NCBI GenBank assembly: GCA_003298465.1
Contig: QNGA01000002.1
Location: 554,909-618,908 of the forward strand
Source: a halophilic archaeon
Lineage (GTDB): Archaea > Halobacteriota > Halobacteria > Halobacteriales > Haladaptataceae
Direction: 5' to 3'
Length of the DNA stretch: 64,000 nucleotides
Below the pieces are notes generated by a model. The model was not told the DNA's origin. It saw only the letters and a program-made list of their open reading frames with translations, and made no database searches. Below, piece after piece: positions 16,618-24,585 of this stretch. Numbering within the stretch: the stretch's first letter is position 1; every line of letters starts with the position of its first letter. Both the position numbers and the translations under genes were made by a program.

Positions 16618-17739
16618 TCACTCGTCCAGCACGTCGTCGACGCGCTCGGCCGTCTCGCTGGCCCGGATGTCGCTGTAGCTCTCGTGGGTGGTCGAGATGG
16701 AGGCGTGTCTGAGCGCGGACTGGGCGAGTTCCGCGTGGCCCTCCGAGTAGAGCTTGTGCCCCAGACCCCGGCGAGCGCCGTGGGGTTTGAGATACTCGCC
16801 GTCGACGTCCAGGTCCGCCTGCTCGCAGAGCCGCTTCATCAGGTCGCGCGCACCGCGGGTCGAGATGGCGGGCACGACCACCTCGTACTCCCGGACCACC
16901 TCGTCGACGGGGTTCGCGTCCAGTATCTCCTCGATGCGCGCCTCGTCGTAGTCGCGGTCCCCGAGCTGGTCGCGCACGGCGGCGTACTTCGAGGGGGCGT
17001 GGTCGGTCGGAAACACCGGAAATCGTGGTGTCGGGGGGTCCAGCACCCGGCGGTAGCGCTCCAGGGCCTCCGCGGCGCGCTCGGGTAACTGGGCGTACTC
17101 GTACTCGCGGGACTTTCCGAACACGCGGAGAGCGCCGCCCTCGACGTCGACGTCGTCCCAGGTCGCGCCGTCGCGGCGGTCGTCGGCGGGGTCGCGGAAC
17201 ACCTCCGCGCCGCGCACGCCCGAGAGCGCGAGCAGCCGGACCAGTGCCCGGTCGCGGTACGCCCGCTCGCGCCCGACCGCCGCTTCTCCGTCCAGCGCCC
17301 GCTCGACCCGGCGGTCCATGAACTGAAGGATGGCCGCGCGGTCGCGCTCGGACCAGAACTGCCGGTCCGCGTCGCCGGGGTCCTCGGGCAGTTCCGACTG
17401 GGCGCGCGAGACCGCGGCCGGGTTCCGTTCGATGAGTTCGTCGGCCTCGCAGAACCCGAGGAACGCCCGGACGTAGGCGTAGTAGGTGTTCGCCGTCGAC
17501 GCCTTCAGGTCGTCGTCGCGGACGCGTCGCTTGAGGTGGCGGGCGTAGCGGCGACAGTCGATGACCGCCACCTCCTCCAGCGTGGTCGCGTCGCGCTCGG
17601 TCGCCAGCCAGTTCGCCCACTCCCGGAGCGAGGAGTCGGCGATGGCGGCGGAGTTGCCCGCTTCGACGCTGGCGAGGTACTCCTCGATGGCGGTCGAGAG
17701 CGGCGTCTCGGTCGTGCCCGTCGCGGTCGCGTCCGTCAT
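16618..17739 (-). CDS. Tyrosine recombinase / site-specific integrase
   Basis: A 373-residue phage-integrase-family recombinase. The N-terminal SAM-like DNA-binding domain (residues about 15-110) precedes the catalytic domain. All catalytic residues are visible: Arg in LSGVRGAEV, Lys in FGKSREYEY, the HxxR in KPHGARRG, His in LRHASIS, and nucleophile Tyr in HESYSDI. It cuts and rejoins DNA strands. The ATG at 17739 overlaps the stop of the zinc-ribbon gene as ATGA. No tRNA, att repeat or phage gene is nearby, so it looks like a resident chromosomal enzyme rather than part of an element. Confidence 0.88.
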   Translation of the reverse strand: MTDATATGTTETPLSTAIEEYLASVEAGNSAAIADSSLREWANWLATERDATTLEEVAVIDCRRYARHLKRRVRDDDLKASTANTYYAYVRAFLGFCEADELIERNPAAVSRAQSELPEDPGDADRQFWSERDRAAILQFMDRRVERALDGEAAVGRERAYRDRALVRLLALSGVRGAEVFRDPADDRRDGATWDDVDVEGGALRVFGKSREYEYAQLPERAAEALERYRRVLDPPTPRFPVFPTDHAPSKYAAVRDQLGDRDYDEARIEEILDANPVDEVVREYEVVVPAISTRGARDLMKRLCEQADLDVDGEYLKPHGARRGLGHKLYSEGHAELAQSALRHASISTTHESYSDIRASETAERVDDVLDE

Positions 17740-17879
17740 GTCAACCTCGGGTCGAAGGTGTCGGCCATCTCGTGGCCGCACCGCGGACACGTCAGTTGCG
17801 ACCGCTCTGCGTCCTTGAACCGGCCGACCGGTCCGATGTACCCACACTCCGAACAGCGACGAATCGGTAGCTGTATCAT
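17736..17879 (-). CDS. Small zinc-ribbon protein coupled to the recombinase
   Basis: A 47-residue protein with two CxxC knuckles, CSECG near the N-terminus and CPRCG near the C-terminus, so it is probably a single zinc ribbon. Its TGA stop overlaps the recombinase ATG (ATGA), which indicates translational coupling and a shared job. Small CPxCG-type zinc-finger proteins are plentiful in haloarchaea and mostly uncharacterised. It could be a DNA-binding or structural helper of the recombinase; that is inference from position only. Confidence 0.75.
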   Translation of the reverse strand: MIQLPIRRCSECGYIGPVGRFKDAERSQLTCPRCGHEMADTFDPRLT

Positions 17880-17981
17880 CGCGGCGTCGTCTTCCTCTCG
17901 ACGCGGCTTCCACAAAAAGCTACGTCTCGGTCGGTTGGAGCGACTCGGATTCTGCGGCGGCGGTCCGACCGTCGCTCGACG

Positions 17982-19253
17982 CTACGCCGTCGGGGACGGC
18001 AGCGACCGCTTGGAGCGCGGCGGCAGCAGGAAGTTCCCCCGGCGCTCGACGGTCATGTACTGGAGGATGCCGTTGTTGAGGCGCTGGCCGACCGACGACT
18101 TCTCGGCGACGTCGGTGCCGTTCATCGCGGTTCGGGTGTCCTCGAAGTCGCCGACGGCGCGTTGAAGCGACACGAAGTGGAGGCCGGCCTCGCCGCCGTC
18201 CGTCGAGTCGAAGTCGCGGCGGAGGATGAGCGGCGAGTCGTCCTCGCGGACCGTCGCGGACTTCTGGGAGTGGCCGACCATCCCGCGCTCGCGGGCCCGC
18301 TCGGCGACGTTCTCCGTGCACTTCTCGTCCATTCCGCTGTCGTCGCCGAGGTTCTCGCCGACTCCTTCGACGCGGTCCTCGGCTGCGTGAGCCGGGCAGA
18401 ACATCTTGGCGACGCGCTGCTCGCGACTGTCCTGCTCGTACCACTGGTCGAGGTGGAGCCGGATCTTCGAGACGTGCTGGGTGGCCCCGCCCGCGAACGG
18501 CCCCTCTCGAATCGTCACGCGGTCCTCGCTGGCCTGGTTCTTCTCGAACCCGGACTTGAACCCCATGTACAGCGGCGACTCCTCGGGCACGGGTTTCGAG
18601 TCCGGAATCCCCTGGACGTCCTGGTTGTCGGCGGGCAGCCCCGCGCCGACGAACCCCGTCCGGCGGTCGGCCTTCTGCAGGACCCCCGACAGCGACGCCT
18701 CCATCTCCACGCCGTTCAGCTCCGTCGTCTCCCCGAGCAGGGCCTCCTCGGCCGCCAGCGCGACCGCGGCGTGGTCGGTGGCGAGGTGGACGACGGCGTC
18801 CTGGTGGTCGAACGCCGGGTCCTCGAACGGGGCGAGCGCCGACGGCGACGGCAGGTCGACCGGGTCGGGCAGCGACTCCGGGAACCGGTCGAAGTAGGAC
18901 GGCGAGTACCCGACCGAGAACAGCAGGCCGTCGTTGCCCCGGCGGTAGGCGCGTTCGAGGCTCCGGAACGCCGTCTCGACCGTCTCGCGCTCGGCGGCGG
19001 TCGGCGTCCCGCTCCCCGCGTAGTTCAGGTAGAGCAGCACCTGGTGGCGGGCCGGCAGGACGTTGCCGTGGTCGTCCGTCGAGAGGGCGCCGTTCCACGC
19101 GTGCTGGCGGTCGGGCAGCGTCGAGAGGTCGTCCGGCCCCTTCGGAACGTCCGGCGCGCCGTTCCGGTCGAGGCAGGCCGACAGCGCCGCCGACCCCCCG
19201 ATGGCGACGGCCGCCTTCACGAACTCGCGTCGGTTGATTCCGCGCTCGCTCAT
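17982..19253 (-). CDS. Tat-exported DyP-type peroxidase-like protein, catalytic Asp missing
   Basis: A 423-residue protein with a Tat signal (NRREFVKAAVAIGG) ending in a lipobox-like LSAC (Cys27), so it is probably a lipoprotein outside the cell. The body resembles dye-decolourising peroxidases: the heme-ligand region VGHSQKSATVRED, the distal-Arg segment LILRRDFDS, and the closing motif GLHFVSLQRAVGDF. The GxxDG motif is replaced by GFVGAG, so the catalytic Asp appears lost. DyP relatives such as EfeB act in iron uptake. Its promoter element matches that of the P19-like gene at 32761. Confidence 0.82.
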   Translation of the reverse strand: MSERGINRREFVKAAVAIGGSAALSACLDRNGAPDVPKGPDDLSTLPDRQHAWNGALSTDDHGNVLPARHQVLLYLNYAGSGTPTAAERETVETAFRSLERAYRRGNDGLLFSVGYSPSYFDRFPESLPDPVDLPSPSALAPFEDPAFDHQDAVVHLATDHAAVALAAEEALLGETTELNGVEMEASLSGVLQKADRRTGFVGAGLPADNQDVQGIPDSKPVPEESPLYMGFKSGFEKNQASEDRVTIREGPFAGGATQHVSKIRLHLDQWYEQDSREQRVAKMFCPAHAAEDRVEGVGENLGDDSGMDEKCTENVAERARERGMVGHSQKSATVREDDSPLILRRDFDSTDGGEAGLHFVSLQRAVGDFEDTRTAMNGTDVAEKSSVGQRLNNGILQYMTVERRGNFLLPPRSKRSLPSPTA

Positions 19254-19272
19254 CGGTCGTCTCTAGCTACCA

Positions 19273-19296
19273 CGCGCGAAAAGGGGTTCTGGTACG
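19273..19296 (-). promoter_or_regulatory. 24-bp promoter element shared with the P19-like gene
   Basis: On the minus strand it reads cgtaccagaac, then cccttttcgcgcg. It matches 32718-32741 at 23 of 24 positions and ends 19 nt before the start codon, the same distance as at the other gene. The ccttttcg part sits where a TATA box of a leaderless transcript belongs; the gtaccagaac part is a candidate operator overlapping the BRE. Confidence 0.75.
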
Positions 19297-19321
19297 GGCG
19301 TCGAAACCCGCGGAGCCGTCC

Positions 19322-21118
19322 TCACGCGCCGTCCGACTCGTGGATCTTCTCGCCGCGGTGCAACCGGTCCGCGATGGTGTAGGTCTGTTCGGCCTCGCGC
19401 CGCGTCGGGAAGTGGGCGGCCATGTAGCGGGCGAGCGCCATCAGGACGACCCGTCGCTCGCGCTCGCGGTCCGTCGAAGCGAAGTCGTCGGCTTCGTCGC
19501 CGGATCGGAGGTCGAACTGCGCGAACGACGCTTCGAGGTTCTGGAGCGTGTGGAAGCCGGCGTCCTCGCGGAGCAGCCCCTCGCCGAGAGTCTCCTTCAG
19601 GTCGGCGGGGTCGCCGCCCGCCGCGAAGTGCTCCGCGACGAGGGTCGCGGCCTCGCGGACGCCGCCCTCCTCGTCGAACGTCTCCAGCAGTCGGTCGCGC
19701 AGGTCGGCCGGGTCGGCGTCGCTCTCCTCGACCTCGGGAATCGGTGCGGGCGGCGTGTTGAGGAAGCGGTCGAGGTAGACGCTCATCGCGCCCGCGAGGA
19801 TTCCCCGGTAGAGCGCCGTGGAACTCGCTCGCCTGGCGGCCTGCTGGACGGCGTTGTTGTACGTGTACGTGTGATGGACCGTGTTCCAGTCGTTGAACTC
19901 GTTGCTCGTCCCGAACTGCGCGACCCGCAGGGCGGACGCGTAGGCGACGCGGTCGGCGAGTTGCTCGCAGCTCGCGCCGGCCCGGACGGCGTCGGTCAGG
20001 GCGTCGAGGACGGCGCGCGGGTCGTCGGACAGCAGCGTGTCGACGAACTCGTCCGGTTCAGTCCAGTCGGCGGCGTCGCCGGCGGCGGCCTGGCCCTCGT
20101 CGACCATCTCCGGGAGGTCGTCGAAGGCGTCGAACAGCAGTTCGCCGAGGTCGACCGGCTGGGTCCACGAGGAGAGTTCCTCGCTCCGCTGGGCGTTCGT
20201 GAGGCGGGGAATCACGCTCGGCAGTATCTCGTGGGCGTGGTCCCAGCCGACGCGGTCGACCATCTCCAGCGCCTTGTTGATGAAATCGAAGCTGTGGCCC
20301 GCGTCGAGGTAGAGGTGGTCTGTCGCGGCGGTGTAGAGGACGTCCGCCACCGTCTCCGGTTCGAGCGTGGCGATGGCGGTCTGCAGGCAGCGCTCGGCCC
20401 CGTCGTCGTCGCGCACCTCGACGCAGTCGCGGAACCACTTCCGCAGGCGGTCTTCGGTCACGTCGCGCGTGTCGAACGAGGGCTGGTCGAACTTCGGCGG
20501 TTCGCCCTGGCAGTCGTCCGCGACGTGGCGTAGCCCGGTGTACAGCGCCCGGGTGCGGTCCTCCGGCCGCAGGTCGGGGAGGACGTTCGCCATCGCCGAG
20601 TGGATGGTCAGCCCCGAACTCCACCCCTGCTGGCGGTATCGCGCGCCGAATCGAGCGCCGACGCGCAGCGGTTCCTCGGCGGGAACCCCCTCGTTCGCCA
20701 GTCCGATGGTCGACTTGGCGACGACGAGTCGCAGGTTCTCCTCCAGTCCCGTCTCCAGGCGGTTCTTCCAGTGCTCTTCCGGCGGTTCGTCCGGTTCCGG
20801 ATGGGGGTTCACGTACACCTCGCCGTCGCGCTCCTCGACCGGGAACGACTGCACGTCGTCGGCCCAGGGGTCGAACGTGTCGCCGCAGGAGAGTTCGAAC
20901 CGGGCGTGGTGCCAGTGGCAGGTGAGGATGCCGTCCTCCACCGTCCCCTCCGTGAGCGGAAATCCCATGTGGGGACAGCGGTTGTCGACGGCGCGGTACT
21001 CGCCCTCGTGGTGGAAGAGCGCGATGGACCGGCCGTCGGCTCTCACGAGCAGTCGTCCATCCTCGCGCAGTTCGTCGGCGTCGGCGGCTTTCACGAAGGT
21101 TTCGCTGTCGGTCGCCAT
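19322..21118 (-). CDS. Rieske 2Fe-2S protein with large helical C-terminal domain
   Basis: A 598-residue two-part protein. Residues about 8-115 form a Rieske domain with both ligand pairs: C48-P-H50 and C67-H-W-H70. The remaining 480 residues are mostly helical and rich in His, including TIHSAMANVL, ATDHLYLDAGHSFDFINKAL and VHHTYTYNN. These could bind a metal and make the protein an oxygenase-like enzyme, but the fold is not recognised with confidence. The ATG at 21118 was chosen because the upstream codons are not Rieske-like. It lies between the Lrp-TRASH regulator and the DyP-like gene on the same strand. Confidence 0.85.
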   Translation of the reverse strand: MATDSETFVKAADADELREDGRLLVRADGRSIALFHHEGEYRAVDNRCPHMGFPLTEGTVEDGILTCHWHHARFELSCGDTFDPWADDVQSFPVEERDGEVYVNPHPEPDEPPEEHWKNRLETGLEENLRLVVAKSTIGLANEGVPAEEPLRVGARFGARYRQQGWSSGLTIHSAMANVLPDLRPEDRTRALYTGLRHVADDCQGEPPKFDQPSFDTRDVTEDRLRKWFRDCVEVRDDDGAERCLQTAIATLEPETVADVLYTAATDHLYLDAGHSFDFINKALEMVDRVGWDHAHEILPSVIPRLTNAQRSEELSSWTQPVDLGELLFDAFDDLPEMVDEGQAAAGDAADWTEPDEFVDTLLSDDPRAVLDALTDAVRAGASCEQLADRVAYASALRVAQFGTSNEFNDWNTVHHTYTYNNAVQQAARRASSTALYRGILAGAMSVYLDRFLNTPPAPIPEVEESDADPADLRDRLLETFDEEGGVREAATLVAEHFAAGGDPADLKETLGEGLLREDAGFHTLQNLEASFAQFDLRSGDEADDFASTDRERERRVVLMALARYMAAHFPTRREAEQTYTIADRLHRGEKIHESDGA

Positions 21119-21153
21119 GTGTGTTCGATTGCCACGGGACCACAAAACAGTTC

Positions 21154-21162
21154 GCTGAACCG
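21154..21162. promoter_or_regulatory. Candidate regulator-binding motif upstream of the Rieske gene
   Basis: gctgaaccg (plus strand) lies 36-44 bp upstream of the Rieske start, just upstream of its likely TATA region. The same nine bases occur upstream of the Lrp-TRASH gene (21851-21859) with similar AT-rich flanks. It is short, so chance cannot be excluded. Confidence 0.35.
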
Positions 21163-21181
21163 GATTTTTGTAATCGTACTG

Positions 21182-21778
21182 TCAGCTCGTCGCGCCCTCC
21201 TGGAGGCGCTCGTACCGCTCGGTGAACTGGGACTTGCAGGACGAACAGCAGAAGTGGTACAGTTCGTCGTCGATTCGCGTCGATTCGCCCTCGGTCGTGA
21301 CGGTGTTGCCGCACTCGACGCACTCGGGCGAGAAGTCGATGTCGCCGGGCTGGGGGTTCCACGTCGAGTCGACGAGCAGTTGCACGTCGTACTCCTCGAC
21401 CGCGTCCTCGCCGATGGCGTCGGCGAGCAGCGTCTCCACGTCGTGTTCGCGCAGGTTCGCCTTGCAGACGACGTGGGCGTCAGCGGTGACGAAGACGTGT
21501 TCGACGCCGTCGAACGACTCCAGCGCCGTTCGGACCTCCTCGACGTGTCCGGGTCGGGCGTGGACCGTGACCAGGAGCGAGAGACCGTCGGACAGCATCT
21601 CGTAGTCCAGGTCGGCGGTGAACCGGCGGATGACCCCCATCTCCGCCAGACGGTCGACGCGGTCCGAGACCGTCGGCGGCGAGAGACCGACCTGGTCGGC
21701 TATCTCGTTGTACGGTCGCCGGGCGTCTGCGACGAGCAACCTGATGATTTTCCGGTCGGTGTCGTCGAGCTTTCGCAT
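21182..21778 (-). CDS. AsnC/Lrp-family regulator with C-terminal TRASH metal-binding domain
   Basis: A 198-residue transcription regulator. The N-terminal winged HTH (LDDTDRKIIRLLVADARRPY) is followed by an AsnC ligand domain. A C-terminal TRASH-like domain has four cysteines, CVECG and CCSSC, spaced to bind a metal. This architecture is known in archaeal regulators that sense copper or other heavy metals. A TATA-like box (minus-strand cggttttatg) lies near 21810. It is directly upstream of the Rieske and DyP-like genes on the same strand and may control them. Confidence 0.88.
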   Translation of the reverse strand: MRKLDDTDRKIIRLLVADARRPYNEIADQVGLSPPTVSDRVDRLAEMGVIRRFTADLDYEMLSDGLSLLVTVHARPGHVEEVRTALESFDGVEHVFVTADAHVVCKANLREHDVETLLADAIGEDAVEEYDVQLLVDSTWNPQPGDIDFSPECVECGNTVTTEGESTRIDDELYHFCCSSCKSQFTERYERLQEGATS

Positions 21779-21850
21779 CGGTCGACGGTTCGCCGGCCGA
21801 CATAAAACCGCTTTCGATGTCGGGCATCTCGACGATATTTGACTGAATTT

Positions 21851-21859
21851 GCTGAACCG
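21851..21859. promoter_or_regulatory. Candidate regulator-binding motif upstream of the Lrp-TRASH gene
   Basis: Second copy of gctgaaccg, about 73-81 bp upstream of the Lrp-TRASH start in an AT-rich stretch (caaattccgttattttc). AsnC-type regulators commonly bind their own promoters. Confidence 0.35.
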
Positions 21860-21974
21860 AAACTCAAATTCCGTTATTTTCCTAACTCAATTAGCGGTCG
21901 AAGGACAGTGAGTACAGGACGGTGACCGTTCCGGAAGCGACGACGCGTCCGGTCCGCTGCCGACCGACGACTGC

Positions 21975-23024
21975 TCAGGCGCTGGCCGCGAGTTGCTCTT
22001 CCGTCGCGTCGTCGAGGAGCGCCTGCACGTCGACCGTCCGGCCCGTCTCGGCGGCCTCGTAGGCGGCCTCGGTCATCGCCGTCACCCTGACTCCGGTTTC
22101 GCCGGGGACGGCCGGTTCCTCCTCGCCCGCGACCGAGCGGACGAAGTTCGTCAGCTTCTTTCGGGTGAGGGGTTCGAACGCCGTCGACCCCTCCGCTGGG
22201 CGCACCGTCGACTCCTCGCCGTCGGCGTCGACGATGCGCAACCGGTCGCCGTCGTACTCGACGTGACCGTCGGTGCCCCAGACGACCATCCCCTCTTCTG
22301 GCGAGGCGGTGTCGCCGTCCGCGCTGACGCCGACGCTCGCCGTGACCCGGCTGCCGTCGCGGTCGAGCGTCGCGGCCAGCGCCGAGTTCACGTCCACGTC
22401 CTCGCCGCGGTCGTCCGTCACCGCCGCGACCGAGACGGGCTCCGTGCGGGTCGTCCAGAGCACGGCGTCGAGCAGATGCGACCCGGAGTCGTACAGCTGG
22501 CCGCCGCCGGAGAGGTCGGGGTTCGTGCGCCAGGTCCCCCGCTGGACGTCTATCCAGTCCTGGCCGAGATAGCAGTTCACCATGTGAACGTCGCCGATGC
22601 GTCCCTCGTCGACGACGCGCCGGAGTTCCCCGAACAGTGGATGGAAGTGGCGCTGGTAGCCGACCTGGAGGACTCCGTCGTGCTCGTCGGCAGTCTCGAC
22701 GAGGTCGACCGCGTCGTCCACGTCGGTCACCATCGGTTTTTCCACGAACACGTCCACTCCTGCCGCGAGGCAGGCGACCGCCTGCTCGTGGTGGAGCGTG
22801 TGCGGCGTGACGATGGTGACGGCGTCGAGTTCGTCCGCCTGCTCGGCCAGCAGCGCCTCGTGGTCGGCGTACGCCGGTGCGTCGTACTCCGACTCGAAGC
22901 TCTCGCGGGCTTCCGGGGAGACGTCGACGCCCGCCACGACGCGAACGCCGTCGACGTCGTCGAGAATTCCGAGTTCGATGCGTCCGAGTCCACCGAGGCC
23001 GATGGCCCCGATTCGAACGTCCAT
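21975..23024 (-). CDS. Gfo/Idh/MocA-family oxidoreductase
   Basis: A 349-residue NAD(P)-dependent dehydrogenase. The Rossmann domain starts with IGAIGLGGLGRIELG, and the family signature VFVEKPMVTDVDDAV carries the conserved EKP lysine. The C-terminal domain has the GxxxDxGSHLLD-like SGGGQLYDSGSHLLDAVLW with the catalytic His. Such enzymes oxidise sugars, inositols or related polyols; the substrate cannot be inferred. No sugar-transport or kinase genes are adjacent, so the pathway is unknown. Confidence 0.9.
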   Translation of the reverse strand: MDVRIGAIGLGGLGRIELGILDDVDGVRVVAGVDVSPEARESFESEYDAPAYADHEALLAEQADELDAVTIVTPHTLHHEQAVACLAAGVDVFVEKPMVTDVDDAVDLVETADEHDGVLQVGYQRHFHPLFGELRRVVDEGRIGDVHMVNCYLGQDWIDVQRGTWRTNPDLSGGGQLYDSGSHLLDAVLWTTRTEPVSVAAVTDDRGEDVDVNSALAATLDRDGSRVTASVGVSADGDTASPEEGMVVWGTDGHVEYDGDRLRIVDADGEESTVRPAEGSTAFEPLTRKKLTNFVRSVAGEEEPAVPGETGVRVTAMTEAAYEAAETGRTVDVQALLDDATEEQLAASA

Positions 23025-23384
23025 ACCCCCTGCGAGGATTCATCCCATATAAGCCTATCGGCCCGCCGACGTGGCGAGCAGCGAACGTCGACGAACCTGG
23101 ACGACGGGGGGCTTCCGCTCCGACGCTCTCGCGTCGACGCGGCCCACCCCCACCGTTTCCGCAGTTTTGACCCGGTATGACGGCTCAACCGGTCGATTGC
23201 GGGAAGTGAACTCGACCGTCTCCGTGCCGAACGCCGTCGTCGCGACGAACGGGGCGGGCGGGACACCGGACGTTCTCGACCGGCGGTCCCGACCGCGAGG
23301 TAGTCGCGGAACGGCTTCGTGGAAGGACCGTCGCCCGCTGGAGCGCACCAGTGGCGGAGCCGTCGTGGACGCCCGCCGACGGTT
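23025..23384. other. Intergenic region with an orphan ORB-like element
   Basis: About 360 bp without a convincing gene. The only notable element is the ORB-like sequence at 23143-23170. The remainder is GC-rich without clear promoters. Confidence 0.45.
23143..23170 (+). repeat. Orphan ORB-like repeat 9 kb from the origin
   Basis: cccacccccaccgtttccgc followed by agttttga resembles the main ORB (C-rich flank, gtttccgc core, gtttt end) with a few changes. It is the only copy noticed outside the origin cluster and lies in an intergenic region. Confidence 0.5.
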
Positions 23385-23543
23385 TCAGGACGCCGCCGCG
23401 GACCTGGTCCGACGGAGGAATCGCGCGAGAACCGCCAGCGCTATCGTGCCCAGTATCCAGACGCCGACCATCTGGACGCCCTCCACCGGGTCGCTCGTCG
23501 ACTCTGTTTGCCCGACTTCGACGCTTGCGGTTTCCCAGGACAT
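23385..23543 (-). CDS. Small single-pass membrane protein
   Basis: A 52-residue protein with an acidic N-terminus and one C-terminal hydrophobic helix (MVGVWILGTIALAVLARFLRR) followed by a short basic tail. A TATA-like box on the minus strand (agttttatt, 23569-23577) lies about 30 nt before the ATG at 23543, which supports a real leaderless gene. The function is unknown. The next gene in the same direction upstream is the Bat-type regulator. Confidence 0.55.
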   Translation of the reverse strand: MSWETASVEVGQTESTSDPVEGVQMVGVWILGTIALAVLARFLRRTRSAAAS

Positions 23544-23592
23544 ACGAACGCGAGACGACGAACGACGGAATAAAACTGCTGGCGACCCCGTC

Positions 23593-24258
23593 CTATCGGA
23601 GGTCCTCACCGACGATGATCGTCCGCGAGACGAGATTGCGGTACGCGCGGCGCAACCGCTCGGAGAGCGCCTGGTGGGAGATGTCGAGTTCTGCCGCCAG
23701 TTCCTCGCCGGAGACGCTGCGTGGCACCTCGTAGTAGCCGTGTTCGAACGCCGTCACCAGCGCCTCGTACTGCTCTTCGGTCAGGCCGTACTGGCTCCGT
23801 CGAGGTGCCGCTTCGAGCCGGTATATCTGGTCGACGTCGAACGGAACGTCGTTCGTCTCGCAGAAGTCGTAGGTCGCCGACAGCGAGTCCCGGTCGGGGA
23901 AGAGCACGCGGAGCCACCACTCCTCGTCCTTCCCGACGGCGTCCATGATGGTCCCCTGGGCGTCCACGAGGACGTGGACGACGAACCGGATGCGTTCGAC
24001 CCACTCCATCCGGTAGAGCCACTCGTCGCCGAGGTCGGCGAGCCGTTCCACGTCGTCGGTCGTCGGGTCGTCGGACAGCGCCCGCTCTAGCTCGTCGGCC
24101 TGGTCCGAGTCGGCGGCCGCCCAGACGTACGGCATCACCTGACCGGCTTCCGGAGCGACGACGCGCTCGATTTCGAACTCGACCCCCTGAACCCGGTCCA
24201 GCGTCGCTTCCAGCGCGAAATCGGACGCCGGAGTCCTCCCGACGACGATGGTCCCCAT
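23593..24258 (-). CDS. Bat-type HTH transcription regulator
   Basis: A 221-residue regulator. The N-terminal domain (about 1-155) resembles the bacterio-opsin-activator sensor half, and the C-terminal HTH_10 domain begins YGLTEEQYEALVTAFEHGYYEVPR and continues with LAAELDISHQALSERLRRA, the hallmark of this haloarchaeal family. It probably senses redox, light or a metabolite and regulates genes elsewhere. The ATG at 24258 was chosen; the frame upstream of it has no conserved character. Confidence 0.9.
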   Translation of the reverse strand: MGTIVVGRTPASDFALEATLDRVQGVEFEIERVVAPEAGQVMPYVWAAADSDQADELERALSDDPTTDDVERLADLGDEWLYRMEWVERIRFVVHVLVDAQGTIMDAVGKDEEWWLRVLFPDRDSLSATYDFCETNDVPFDVDQIYRLEAAPRRSQYGLTEEQYEALVTAFEHGYYEVPRSVSGEELAAELDISHQALSERLRRAYRNLVSRTIIVGEDLR

Positions 24259-24585
24259 GAACCGACGTACGTTACCAGACCGGAAACCGTTGCTGGCACC
24301 GGATGCCGCTTTCGGCCGTCGGTACGCCTCGGACTCCAGGGGACCGCCGAACGACGAGCAGCGGACGGCGAAGTCACCGGACGACCGACGGCAACGGGAC
24401 GGTCCCATCGGTCGTCGGCGTCGGGGGAGGTCGGAGACGACCGGCGATGGCTGGGTCGAGACGGGTTCGCCTCCTGCAGTTACTCGGGGGAGAGAATGGA
24501 TAGCGGTCCGGCGACTCCCGGGGCGTGACGACCACCACAAATGACACGCGTGTGCAACCGTTACTCACACGAACGGGGATAGTTC
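24259..24585. other. Intergenic region between divergent genes
   Basis: 327 bp separating the Bat-type regulator and the Usp gene. No convincing gene, repeat or RNA structure is seen. The stretch must hold both promoters, but no box matches well enough to mark. Confidence 0.4.

Noticed and set aside
16618..17879. Integrated mobile element around the recombinase
   Set aside because: No second copy of an attachment sequence, tRNA gene, or phage/transposase gene was noticed nearby; base composition is like the surroundings.
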